From assembly GCA_000437215.1 (NCBI GenBank), contig FR898627.1, positions 1-10,244 of the forward strand: a DNA stretch of 10,244 nt. Reading direction: 5' to 3'. Both the position numbers and the translations under genes were made by a program. Below are positions 1-6,938 of this stretch, in pieces. This stretch comes from Clostridium sp. CAG:440. GTDB lineage: Bacteria; Bacillota; Clostridia; TANB77; CAG-508. Position 1 is the first letter of the stretch; the number at the start of each line of letters is the position of its first letter. The notes under the pieces are model-generated. The model was not told the DNA's origin. It worked only from the letters and a program-made list of their open reading frames with translations, and did not search any database.

Positions 1-1
1 T

Positions 2-859
2 TCTATTGAAAATGATATAAATGTAGCATTAGGTAAGGAAAATGATCATTTAGAAATAATTAAAAATTTGTTAGAAAAAACAAAGAATAAAAATATTAAG
101 ATTGGAATAAATACAGTCGTTAGTAAACTTAATGTGAATAAATTAGATGAAATAGGAGAATTTTTAAACAACTATAATATTCAAAAATGGAAATTTTTAA
201 AATTTATGAATATTAGAGAAAGAGCAGAACAAAATGCAGAACAATTTGAAGTTGAAGAAAGTAAATTAGAAGAAAATATAAGAAGTTTTAAAGAGTTTAA
301 AAATATAAAGAAAATAGAATATAAAAAGCAAAGTGAGTTTGAAAGAAGCATAGTAATTCTTCCTAATGCAGATGTGATTCAGACAAGAAATGGTAAAGAT
401 CATTATTTTGGAAACATATTAGAACAAAATATAATTGATTTTGATAAAATACATTCAACCGAAAGAATAAGGACATTGATTGCACATGATGATGAAAAAA
501 TAAGAAATAATCTTATAGAGTTGCTAAAAAGACTTGATTATGTAGATGTGATTGGAGTAGCAACTGATGGAAATGATGCATATAATAAAATCGTAAATTT
601 AAAACCAGAGATGGTATTTGCCCAATATGATATGCACGATATTAATGGATTAGAAGTTGCAATAAAGGCAAAGAAAAATACAAATATAGAAATACCTATA
701 TTTAATATTTTTAATGACAAAAATGATATTTCAGAGTCAGAATTAGAAAAGACAATAAATATCATAGGAAACAAGTTAAATGCTCTTATACAAGAACCTT
801 ACGAGAATAGAGTACAAGATATTATAAAAGATTATAAAGAATTCAAATACAAAAATTAA
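2..859 (+). CDS. Radical SAM protein C-terminal part fused to a degenerate receiver domain (5' end outside window)
   Basis: The frame is open from base 2, so the gene begins before the window; the TTG at 68 is merely internal. 285 residues are visible. The first about 150 resemble the second half of a radical SAM barrel: an S-I-E-N-D strand, GINTVVSKLN (base 104 on), W-K-F-L-K-F-M-N-I-R, and a late GNILE. The order recalls viperin/MoaA-like enzymes (viperin has SF-E..., INSVI-RFN, RWKVFQ), but the CxxxCxxC cluster that would prove it lies upstream, so substrate and family are open. From about base 467 a CheY-like receiver follows (RIRTLIAHDDE ... GLEVAIKAK). The acidic pair is present, but the phospho-acceptor Asp aligns with Gln (CAA 623-625), the Thr/Ser with Phe and the conserved Lys with Glu. 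It is therefore probably a phosphorylation-independent pseudo-receiver. It converges with the Spo0A-like gene. Family confidence is moderate; the fusion is clear. Confidence 0.6.
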   Translation, partial: SIENDINVALGKENDHLEIIKNLLEKTKNKNIKIGINTVVSKLNVNKLDEIGEFLNNYNIQKWKFLKFMNIRERAEQNAEQFEVEESKLEENIRSFKEFKNIKKIEYKKQSEFERSIVILPNADVIQTRNGKDHYFGNILEQNIIDFDKIHSTERIRTLIAHDDEKIRNNLIELLKRLDYVDVIGVATDGNDAYNKIVNLKPEMVFAQYDMHDINGLEVAIKAKKNTNIEIPIFNIFNDKNDISESELEKTINIIGNKLNALIQEPYENRVQDIIKDYKEFKYKN

Positions 860-867
860 AAATGAAA

Positions 868-922
868 CGAGAAATAAGTTTTTATATTGTTATAAACAAT
901 TTACTTATTTCTCGCTTTTTTT
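868..922. terminator. Bidirectional intrinsic terminator between convergent genes
   Basis: A 12-bp perfect inverted repeat has arms at 868-879 (CGAGAAATAAGT) and 903-914. The loop holds a second small dyad (ATTGT 886-890, ACAAT 896-900). The right arm is followed by a T run at 916-922. On the other strand the stem is followed by a T-rich stretch. It lies just after the stop of the radical SAM gene and covers the stop of the Spo0A-like gene, so it can end both transcripts. Confidence 0.8.
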
Positions 923-1629
923 AATCGTAAATATGTAACAAACGTTGATATAAAATACTTTGGTGTTATTGGATCCTTGGATAAATCGAAAAATTTCATA
1001 ATAGGTTTAGCCGAATTGTAATTTTTATATCTATTAAATGGAATTAAGGCACTTCGTATGCCATCTCTTACTTCACGTGTACTAATACCGTATTCTAAGG
1101 CAACATTTGAGAATATATCATCTAATGAATTGAATTTATTAGAATAATAGTAAGAATGAAGTATGGCAGATTTCAAATAATGGCATCCATTTGAGTTTAT
1201 ATTAAAATCCAAAGATAGTAGATACATATTTAATTCTTCTTCTGTCAGATTTGGAATACTAAATTCTAATTTCATCTGATTAATTATATTGAGTAATTTA
1301 TTATTGTCGAATGGTCTATAAAGAACTTGATAAACTTTTAATACATTTTCTAATAAAAAAGTTTCCTTTGTTTCACTAATAGTTAATATTGTATTCTTTT
1401 TTCTTCTTTCTAATGGAGAAACAGAAAGTCTATCAATTATATCAAGAGTTTTTATATCTGTGAAATTTGAATCTATGACAAAAATATTTGGCTCAATTTC
1501 TAAATATTTTTTTATTGTAGAGATTCCATCATTTGTACTTTCGATTTCAAAATACTTTTCATTTGAAAGAAATTGGCAGCTTGCTGAATTACGCTTGGTA
1601 TCAGTATCTGCAAGAAGGATTTTAACCAT
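901..1629 (-). CDS. Spo0A-like response regulator (receiver + Spo0A C-terminal DNA-binding domain)
   Basis: 242 residues, close to the usual Spo0A length of about 260. The start at 1629 has GGAGG eight bases upstream; a longer open frame to 1701 has no ribosome site. Residues 1-120 form a receiver: MVKILLADTD strand, candidate phospho-acceptor D53 (FVID), S85 at the Thr/Ser position and YRPF at 104-107, where Arg replaces the conserved Lys. One acidic-pair position is Thr (T9), and the usual M-P and G after the Asp are missing, so phosphorylation may be weak or altered. Residues about 128-240 match the Spo0A C-terminal fold: YLKSAI, S-T-R-E-V-R-D-G-I-R-S-A recognition region (183-194), and a final ITPKYFIS segment like the KPTNSEFIA of Spo0A. 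Spo0A is the master regulator of sporulation entry; this divergent copy beside a mobile-element module is probably a paralogue rather than the chromosomal master gene. A sigma-A-type promoter lies just upstream. Confidence 0.8.
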   Translation of the reverse strand: MVKILLADTDTKRNSASCQFLSNEKYFEIESTNDGISTIKKYLEIEPNIFVIDSNFTDIKTLDIIDRLSVSPLERRKKNTILTISETKETFLLENVLKVYQVLYRPFDNNKLLNIINQMKLEFSIPNLTEEELNMYLLSLDFNINSNGCHYLKSAILHSYYYSNKFNSLDDIFSNVALEYGISTREVRDGIRSALIPFNRYKNYNSAKPIMKFFDLSKDPITPKYFISTFVTYLRLKKARNK

Positions 1630-1672
1630 TAATACAACCTCCAACAAATGTAAATATAAAAAATTCAAGAAT

Positions 1673-1701
1673 AGTATATCATAAAATTTATGTAAACACA
1701 A
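1673..1701 (-). promoter_or_regulatory. Sigma-A-type promoter of the Spo0A-like gene
   Basis: Read on the minus strand: a -35 TTGTGT (1701-1696), 17-bp spacer, then a -10 TATACT (1678-1673) preceded by an extended -10 TGA. It lies 44 bp upstream of the ATG at 1629. No Spo0A box of the TGTCGAA type was seen beside it. Confidence 0.5.
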
Positions 1702-1740
1702 TAATATTATGTAAAAAAAAGGAAATCACAATACAAAAAC

Positions 1741-1770
1741 ACACCCTTTTGCACCTCATCACACCCTTTT
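1741..1770 (+). repeat. Two 10-bp direct repeats spaced 20 bp
   Basis: ACACCCTTTT occurs at 1741-1750 and again at 1761-1770, start to start 20 bp, about two helical turns. The repeat is GC-richer than its surroundings. It fits a protein-binding operator or recombination-directionality site upstream of the module; the binding protein is unknown. Confidence 0.5.
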
Positions 1771-1913
1771 AGACAAAAAAATAAAGAATTATTGTAATAT
1801 TATTATGGGAACTTTATATTAAAGTTTTAAAAGGAGAAAACAAAAGCAATTAATATACAATGTTGAAAAAAATTAAAGATACTTTTAAAATTTTAATATA
1901 AGGTGGTGATTAA

Positions 1914-2023
1914 ATGTAAAAAATAATTAGAGAATATCAAGAGTAGTAAAAAATGATGCTCCTTTTAAACTTATTAATATAAATAATAAGTTCCTAGATG
2001 AGGGAGTAGATTGTATATATTAA
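1914..2023 (+). pseudogene. Start-stop mini-ORF and remnant of a small leader protein
   Basis: A strong ribosome site (AGGTGGTGAT, 1901-1910) precedes ATG at 1914, but the next codon is TAA. After a few bases a frame opens from 1931 to a TAA at 2021-2023 and reads RISRVVKNDAPFKLI followed by a tail ending EGVDCIY, which looks like real coding sequence. It has no start codon of its own. Two small insertions relative to an ATG-AAA-AAA-ATA-ATT-AGA opening would explain the break. Its end overlaps the TTG start of the sigma-like gene. It may be a decayed small gene or a deliberate start-stop leader; the product is unrecognised. Confidence 0.35.
1968..1992 (+). promoter_or_regulatory. Hairpin upstream of the sigma-like gene
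   Basis: Nine-bp perfect arms AACTTATTA (1968-1976) and TAATAAGTT (1984-1992) with a 7-nt loop. It ends 9 bases before the AGGGAG ribosome site of the sigma-like gene. There is no T run after it, so it is not a normal terminator. A role in translation or RNA stability is possible. Confidence 0.4.
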
Positions 2024-2412
2024 ACAGCCAAGAAAAGAAAACATTAAAAATTATTGCAAAAGATACAAGAATTGATTATTTTAGAAAAAACAAAAAAATT
2101 CTTCAAGAATTAAATATTGAAGAACAAGTAGTCTGTTCTGATACAAGAATGGAAGAAAATTTAGAAAGAAAGATGGATAATGAAATTCAAGCTGAAAAGT
2201 TTGAAAAGATTTTTTGCGATGAAAAATTATCTAAAATTGTGAAAGCACTAACTTATAATGAGAAGTTGGTGCTTTCTTTGTATTATATTGAAAACAAGAC
2301 AGATAGTGAAATTTCAGAAATATTATTTTTAACTAAATCAGGCATTACACGAAAAAGATTAAGAGCATTAGAGAAAATAAGAAAAGAATTTGAGAAAAGG
2401 AGAGATATATAA
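2011..2412 (+). CDS. Short sigma-70-family protein (region 4 type) of a mobile element
   Basis: 133 residues. The start is TTG, with AGGGAG at 2001-2006 and an in-frame TGA at 1999-2001 that rules out a longer form. Residues about 79-126 form a sigma region 4 helix-turn-helix: LTYNEKLVLSLYY, then K-T-D-S-E-I-S-E-I-L and a recognition helix with T-K-S-G-I-T-R-K-R. The N-terminal half is charged and has no clear region 2, so it is shorter than a full ECF factor and resembles the Orf7-type regulators of Tn916-like elements, which raise element transcription. The stop shares one base with the start of the next gene (TAATG), so the two are translationally coupled. A role in switching on the element is inferred from family and position. 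Confidence 0.75.
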   Translation: MYILNSQEKKTLKIIAKDTRIDYFRKNKKILQELNIEEQVVCSDTRMEENLERKMDNEIQAEKFEKIFCDEKLSKIVKALTYNEKLVLSLYYIENKTDSEISEILFLTKSGITRKRLRALEKIRKEFEKRRDI

Positions 2413-2585
2413 TGTTTAACAATTATAATTTAACTGATGAAGAAGTTCTAGAAATAATTGAAAAATATGAAAATTTAATAAATAAGTATAGTAGATTATA
2501 TACTAATGGGCCAATAGATGAAGATTTAAAACAAGAAATAATTATAAAAATTTATATGGTTTTAACTAAAAATAGAGAAAAATAA
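2412..2585 (+). CDS. Small HTH_16-type protein of a mobile element
   Basis: 57 residues, with an ATG that overlaps the previous TAA by one base. The sequence YNLTDEEVLEIIEKYENL, then YSRLY and a D-E-D-L-K-Q-E-I-I-I-K-I-Y helix, matches the short helix-turn-helix proteins (HTH_16, Orf8-like) that accompany a sigma-like protein in Tn916-like and other Firmicute elements. The D-E-D-L-x-Q-E-L block is also the hallmark of a sigma region 2 helix, so the two coupled genes may together supply a split sigma factor: region 2 here, region 4 in the upstream protein. That split role is inference from family knowledge. Confidence 0.65.
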   Translation: MFNNYNLTDEEVLEIIEKYENLINKYSRLYTNGPIDEDLKQEIIIKIYMVLTKNREK

Positions 2586-2644
2586 TAAATTTGTCACTTT
2601 TACCATTTTTCGTTTCGGTCTTAATAAATGAAGGAGGTAGAAAA

Positions 2645-2797
2645 ATGGTAAGAGAATTGAAACTATATTTAAAACAAAAAAAGAGACAATTCATTGTAAG
2701 GAATCGTGTTATTGGTTTTAAAAAGAAAATTCTAAAATTAAAAAAAGAAAAAGATGAGATGAAACGAAAAAGCTCATTAAATTTGCCAATTTCTTAA
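2645..2797 (+). CDS. Small basic protein, unrecognised
   Basis: 50 residues beginning MVRELKLYLKQKKRQF. The ATG at 2645 has GGAGG about seven bases upstream. The frame stays open back to a TTG at 2591, but that has no ribosome site. About 40 percent of residues are Lys or Arg, with a helical K-K-K-I-L-K-L-K-K-E pattern in the middle that suggests a coiled or nucleic-acid-binding helix. No family is recognised. Its place between two regulators in the recombinase operon suggests an accessory DNA-binding or directionality role, which is a guess. The 59 bases before it (2586-2644) hold no other gene. Confidence 0.5.
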   Translation: MVRELKLYLKQKKRQFIVRNRVIGFKKKILKLKKEKDEMKRKSSLNLPIS

Positions 2798-2836
2798 AGT
2801 GTTAGCAAAAAGTTAAGCAAAGAAGGTGAGATTCTT

Positions 2837-3271
2837 ATGAAAAGTAAAAGAGCTGAAATTATAAAAATGTACTTTGAAGAAAAAATGAGACCTGTTGATA
2901 TAGCAAAAAAATTGAATATTACTAAAAGTGCAATAACACAGGTTTTAAAAAAAGACAATAGATATTTAAGAATAAAAAAAGAAAGAAAAAATATTAATCA
3001 AAGGAAACATAGAGAAAAAACAAAAAATTATATACGAACCAAAAGAAAAATAGCTCAATTTGAAAAGAGTGCAGATGATTTAATTTTGAGAAATATGCAC
3101 AATCAAGCAAGTCGAGAATTATCAAAACCTAAACGATTATCAAATATGGCATATAGGAATTGGAATAAAAGTGCTTATTCTTATAATGTTAAAAAGAGAA
3201 GATTTGAATTTAAAGAAAATGAATTAGGTCGTAGTTTTGATGTTCCTAAATATATTAAAGTGGAGGTATGA
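2837..3271 (+). CDS. Helix-turn-helix DNA-binding protein
   Basis: 144 residues. The ATG at 2837 has AGGTGA eight bases upstream. Residues about 5-41 form a sigma-region-4 or Trp-repressor-like helix-turn-helix: AEIIKMYFEEKMRPVDIAKK, then L-N-I-T-K-S-A-I-T-Q-V-L-K-K. The rest is strongly basic (R-K-H-R-E-K-T-K-N-Y, R-T-K-R-K) and carries a W-N-K-S-A-Y-S-Y-N segment of unknown function. It probably binds DNA as part of the element's regulatory set. It ends three bases before the next start, whose ribosome site lies inside this gene, so the two are co-transcribed. Exact target unknown. Confidence 0.65.
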   Translation: MKSKRAEIIKMYFEEKMRPVDIAKKLNITKSAITQVLKKDNRYLRIKKERKNINQRKHREKTKNYIRTKRKIAQFEKSADDLILRNMHNQASRELSKPKRLSNMAYRNWNKSAYSYNVKKRRFEFKENELGRSFDVPKYIKVEV

Positions 3272-3274
3272 TAC

Positions 3275-3469
3275 ATGGAAGAAAAATATAATTTTAAACA
3301 AGTAATAGCATATGGTGTGGTTGCATTTAGAAATTATTTAACATCAGCTAATAATGGAAACACAAATGCTGAACAGTTTGGCAGATTATTTATAGAACCA
3401 TTAGAAAAAATATATAAAAAAGATGGTATTATGAATGAATCAACAAAAATTATTAATAAAAATAAGTAA
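3275..3469 (+). CDS. Small protein of unknown function in the recombinase operon
   Basis: 64 residues. The ATG at 3275 is preceded by GGAGG inside the end of the HTH gene; an ATG at 3268 is followed by a stop in its own frame. The N-terminal 48 residues (FKQVIAYGVVAFRNY, then A-E-Q-F-G-R-L-F-I-E-P-L-E-K-I-Y) look like a compact helical protein; the tail is Asn/Lys-rich. No signal peptide or membrane segment is seen. I do not recognise a family. Tight coupling to the HTH gene and placement before TnpW and the recombinases suggests an element-specific accessory role. Confidence 0.5.
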   Translation: MEEKYNFKQVIAYGVVAFRNYLTSANNGNTNAEQFGRLFIEPLEKIYKKDGIMNESTKIINKNK

Positions 3470-3521
3470 TAAAGAATAAAAAATTCTTTCTGTACATATT
3501 TATTGATTAGAGGTGCTTTAG

Positions 3522-3686
3522 ATGGAAAACATTATTGAAAATAAAAACTGTACAAAAGAAAAAAAGACCAAAAAGATAAACAATATTGAATTTTCTATTG
3601 CTTTCAATAAAGATGGCGATAGCTTTCAAAACATAATGGAAAAAATCTTAATTAGTAAACTTGCAAATAGTACAAATAATGAATAA
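3522..3686 (+). CDS. TnpW-like transposon-encoded small protein
   Basis: 54 residues. The ATG at 3522 has an AGAGGTG ribosome site about seven bases upstream. The core reads KKINNIEFSIAFNKDG, then S-F-Q-N-I-M-E-K-I-L. This matches the layout of TnpW proteins found directly before TnpX-type recombinases in Tn4451-like elements: a basic pair, a short Ile/Val/Tyr-rich strand, a polar turn, and a helix ending in K-I-x-R/K-L/I. The function of TnpW is not established; directionality or regulation of the recombinase has been considered. A dyad sequence separates it from the recombinase gene. Confidence 0.6.
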   Translation: MENIIENKNCTKEKKTKKINNIEFSIAFNKDGDSFQNIMEKILISKLANSTNNE

Positions 3687-3698
3687 AAACTTGATTTT

Positions 3699-3731
3699 CA
3701 CCTCGATATACGTTATAAATATGTCGAGGTG
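3699..3731 (+). promoter_or_regulatory. Dyad / hairpin before the first recombinase
   Basis: Eight-bp perfect arms CACCTCGA (3699-3706) and TCGAGGTG (3724-3731), extended inwards by partly matching TATA/TAT. The following bases (TTTATAATAG) are only weakly T-rich. It ends 12 bases before the AGGAGG of the recombinase. It could be an attenuator that limits recombinase expression, or an operator for one of the small element proteins. A CG-containing palindrome this long stands out in such AT-rich DNA. Confidence 0.55.
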
Positions 3732-3754
3732 TTTATAATAGTTAGGAGGCTAAT

Positions 3755-5398
3755 TTGAACATCGAAAAAGTAAATAATCAAGAATATAAAGCTGCAATTT
3801 ATATTAGATTAAGTAAAGAAGATGGTGATAGAGAAGAAAGTGAGAGTGTTGTAAATCAAAGAAAAATATTAAAAGCTTATGCTAAGGAAAATAAATATAA
3901 AATATATGGCGAATATATAGATGATGGATATACAGGTACAAATTTTAATAGACCAGATTTTAAAAGAATGATAAATGACATCGAAAATAAAAGAATAAAT
4001 ATGGTAATTACAAAAAGTTTATCAAGGCTCGGTAGAGATTACATTGAAACGGGTAGATATATAGAAACTTATTTTCCAGAAAAAGAAATAAGGTATATTG
4101 CAATTTTAGATGATGTAGATACTTTTTTAGATAAAAATTGTGATACGGTTGCATTTAAAAATATAATGAATGATTATTATGCGAAAGAAACATCTAAAAA
4201 TATCAAAAAAACTAAAAACAAAAAGAAACTAGAAGGATTTTACTATACTTCATATGCCCCTTTTGGATATAAAAAAGTTAGCAAATCTGGAAACTTGGAA
4301 ATTGATGAAGTACAAGCTGAAATTGTAAGAAGAATATTTGACTTATTTTCCGAAGGATATGGAACTTATCAAATTGCAAGAATATTAACAGATGAAAAAG
4401 TAGAAACTCCTGGACTTCAAATGAAAATGACCTGTGTTGTTAATAATATAACTAATACAACAGACAAATGGAATCATAATACCATTAGAAGGATGTTAGA
4501 AAATCAGATATATATTGGAAACTGTGTTCAAAATAAAACTAAAAAAATAAGTTATAAAAGCAAGAAAATGATTAGGCTTCCAAAAGAAGAACATAGCATA
4601 ATAAGAAATCATCATACGCCAATTATCAGCAAGGAAAAATGGGATATAGTTCAAAAGATGTTAAAAAATCATCAAAATGCAAAAGTAAGAGAAACAGATG
4701 TTATGTTTAAAGGACTACTATATTGTTCACATTGCAATAATAAGTTAAGTATTAGAACAAAAGTTGATCATAATAAATCTGGAGATGTAACAAGAAGATA
4801 TATATTATGTAATAATGCGACTAAAAAATATACAAATAAACCATGTTATAAAAGATATATAAATTATGATACTTTTGAAGAAAAAGCTATATCTAAAATA
4901 ACAGATACCTTAGAATTATACATAAATTCAAAAGCTTTTAAAGATGAAGAAGTTTTGAGGAAAATACTCGATGCTCAAAGCAATAAAGGAAGTATTGAAA
5001 AAAAGAAAGAAAAGTTAGAGAAAGATTTGGAAAATGTAAATAAAAAAATTACTACATTATATAATGACAAATTGAATGGATTACTTGAAGAACAAGATTT
5101 TAAATTATTTTCGGAAGGTCTAGTTAATGAAAGACACAGAATAGAGAAAATATTAAATGAAACCCAAAAAGAATTAGAAAGCTTTCAAGAAGATACAAAT
5201 AATAACAGAATAAAATCAGACATGCAAAAAATTATCAAAAAAATTCTAAAAAGCAAAGAATACACCAAAGAGATAATTAACCAGTTAGTAAATCGAATTG
5301 AAGTTGATAAAGACAATCATGCGATAATATATTTTAATTTTTATGAATTAAATTGTATAGGAGGCGAAGTTGATGTCAAACAAGCAAGCGGTTTATAG
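3755..5398 (+). CDS. Large serine recombinase (TnpX-type), first of a tandem pair
   Basis: 547 residues. The start is TTG with AGGAGG five bases upstream. The resolvase domain (residues about 12-160) has the nucleophile S20 in IYIRLSKEDGD with R18, the conserved DDGYTG and NRPDF motifs, and R91/R94 in SRLGRDYIE. The recombinase domain follows (APFGYKK, about 168-174; NHNTIRRML, about 240). A zinc ribbon has C324-x2-C327 and C352/C364. A long coiled coil spans about 405-500. These are the parts of an enzyme that integrates and excises DNA by 2-bp staggered cuts through a Ser-DNA link. The length is slightly under that of TnpX of Tn4451 (about 700). All catalytic residues are intact. It overlaps the second recombinase by 26 bases, so the two are made together. 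Confidence 0.93.
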   Translation: MNIEKVNNQEYKAAIYIRLSKEDGDREESESVVNQRKILKAYAKENKYKIYGEYIDDGYTGTNFNRPDFKRMINDIENKRINMVITKSLSRLGRDYIETGRYIETYFPEKEIRYIAILDDVDTFLDKNCDTVAFKNIMNDYYAKETSKNIKKTKNKKKLEGFYYTSYAPFGYKKVSKSGNLEIDEVQAEIVRRIFDLFSEGYGTYQIARILTDEKVETPGLQMKMTCVVNNITNTTDKWNHNTIRRMLENQIYIGNCVQNKTKKISYKSKKMIRLPKEEHSIIRNHHTPIISKEKWDIVQKMLKNHQNAKVRETDVMFKGLLYCSHCNNKLSIRTKVDHNKSGDVTRRYILCNNATKKYTNKPCYKRYINYDTFEEKAISKITDTLELYINSKAFKDEEVLRKILDAQSNKGSIEKKKEKLEKDLENVNKKITTLYNDKLNGLLEEQDFKLFSEGLVNERHRIEKILNETQKELESFQEDTNNNRIKSDMQKIIKKILKSKEYTKEIINQLVNRIEVDKDNHAIIYFNFYELNCIGGEVDVKQASGL

Positions 5399-6938
5399 TG
5401 TTGCAATGTATCTGAGATTAAGTAAAGATGATGGAGATAATATTGAAAGCGAAAGTATAACAAATCAAAGAAAAATAATTAATGAATATATTGAAAAACA
5501 TTCAGAAATGGAATTATATAATGAATATGTAGACGATGGATATACAGGTGCAAATTTTAATAGACCTTCTTTCAAAAAAATGCTAGAGGATATAGAACAG
5601 AAAAAAATAAATATGGTAATTACTAAAAATTTAGCAAGATTAGGAAGAAATTATATTGAAACAGGTACATATATTGAAAAATACTTTCCAGACCATAGAG
5701 TTAGATATATTGCTATTTTAGATAGGGTAGATAACTTTGAGGATAGTGTTAGTAATGATTTTATACCAATTAAATCTGTATTTAACGAAAAACATTGTAA
5801 AGATACATCTATAGCGGTTAAAAAAACAAAAAGAAGAAAAATGACAGAAGGCTATTATGCTTGTACTACAGCACCATTTGGGTATAAAAAAGATCCTGAT
5901 AATTCAGGAAAACTTATTATAGATGAAGAAAGTAGTAAAACTGTAAAGAAGATCTTTCAATTAAAAGAAAAAGGATATACTACACCACAGATAGTTAAAT
6001 ATCTTGATAGAAATAATTATAAAACTCCTGCCGAATATTTGAATATAAGAGGATTAGAAAGCATAAAGGACAAAAGTGTATGGAGAAGGAGTTCAGTTAC
6101 TAGAATTTTATGTAATGAAGTATATTTAGGTCATTGTATTCGAGGAAAAACACAAAGTATAAGCTATAAATCAAAAGATCGAATATATGTTAATAGAAAT
6201 AATTACATTATTACACAAAATACTCATGAACCAATAATATCAGAAGAAACTTTTAACAAAGTACATAACACAAATAAATATGGAGCTATTTTAGGACATC
6301 AAGAAACTAATTATCTATTTAAAGACTTTATTTATTGTAAAAATTGTGGCAAAAAACTTATTTTTAAAAAAGAAAGAGCAAAAGTATATGTTTATTGCAG
6401 AAATCATAGTGAAAATTCAAAATTATGTTGTAATAATTGTAAATTGAATTATGAGCAGATAGAAGATAAAATTTTTGATTTTATAGTTAATATGTATAAA
6501 GAATATTTTAATAATGCAAAACTAAAAGACAATGTATATCATAAATATACTGAAAATATTATAAAAGGACAAACTAATGAATTAGAATTATTAAACTTAG
6601 AACTTGGAAAGATAAATTTTAAAATAACTTCGTTATATAATCAAAGACTATCTGGAAATGTAAATGAAGAAGAGTATAAAAACAGATATAATGCTCTATC
6701 AAAACAAAGAAAAAATACTACAGAAAAAATTTCTGAAACAGGAAAGAAAATTGAAGATAACAAATTGAAATTAAATACTTTAGAACAAAAGAAAAAAATA
6801 TTAAAAGAAATTAGTAAGCTTGAAAAGACTGATTTTAGGAACTTTGATATTGGAAAATTGATAAAGAAAATTGAAGTATTTAAAAAAGAAGTTTATATCT
6901 ATTTCAACTTTTTAGAGGTTGAAAAAATAAAATTTTGA
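5373..6938 (+). CDS. Large serine recombinase (TnpX-type), second of a tandem pair
   Basis: 521 residues. The ATG at 5373 is eight bases after GGAGG; a TTG at 5370 is a poorer start. The order of parts is the same as in its neighbour: nucleophile S17 in MYLRLSKDDGD, VDDGYTG and FNRPSF motifs, R89/R92 in ARLGRNYIE, recombinase domain (APFGYKK about 167-173), zinc ribbon C322-x2-C325 with C342 and a Cys cluster at 352-356, and a coiled coil about 395-480. The two proteins share long matching stretches such as INMVITK and IETG, so they are paralogues. Differences lie in the region after residue 120 and the Cys cluster, where att-site choice is made. They may act as a pair like CcrA/CcrB or on different sites. 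The stop lies at the edge of a 16-bp dyad. Confidence 0.93.
   Translation: MSNKQAVYSVAMYLRLSKDDGDNIESESITNQRKIINEYIEKHSEMELYNEYVDDGYTGANFNRPSFKKMLEDIEQKKINMVITKNLARLGRNYIETGTYIEKYFPDHRVRYIAILDRVDNFEDSVSNDFIPIKSVFNEKHCKDTSIAVKKTKRRKMTEGYYACTTAPFGYKKDPDNSGKLIIDEESSKTVKKIFQLKEKGYTTPQIVKYLDRNNYKTPAEYLNIRGLESIKDKSVWRRSSVTRILCNEVYLGHCIRGKTQSISYKSKDRIYVNRNNYIITQNTHEPIISEETFNKVHNTNKYGAILGHQETNYLFKDFIYCKNCGKKLIFKKERAKVYVYCRNHSENSKLCCNNCKLNYEQIEDKIFDFIVNMYKEYFNNAKLKDNVYHKYTENIIKGQTNELELLNLELGKINFKITSLYNQRLSGNVNEEEYKNRYNALSKQRKNTTEKISETGKKIEDNKLKLNTLEQKKKILKEISKLEKTDFRNFDIGKLIKKIEVFKKEVYIYFNFLEVEKIKF

Larger units (their letters stand above)
1702..2010. other. Leader region of the mobile-element module
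   Basis: About 300 bases without an intact gene. It holds a direct-repeat pair (1741-1770), a 7-bp hairpin with a 3-nt loop (1810-1826), an AAAGGAG ribosome-site-like stretch near 1830, a strong AGGTGGTGAT site before an ATG followed at once by TAA (1914-1919), a decayed-looking short frame (1931-2023) and a 9-bp hairpin (1968-1992). A possible promoter is TAGACA at 1770 with TAATAT at 1795, but the 19-bp spacing is poor. This looks like a regulatory leader rather than empty spacer. Confidence 0.45.

Noticed and set aside
68..70. TTG as the start of the first gene
   Set aside because: The frame is open to base 2 and the upstream residues fit the radical SAM fold; there is no ribosome site before 68.
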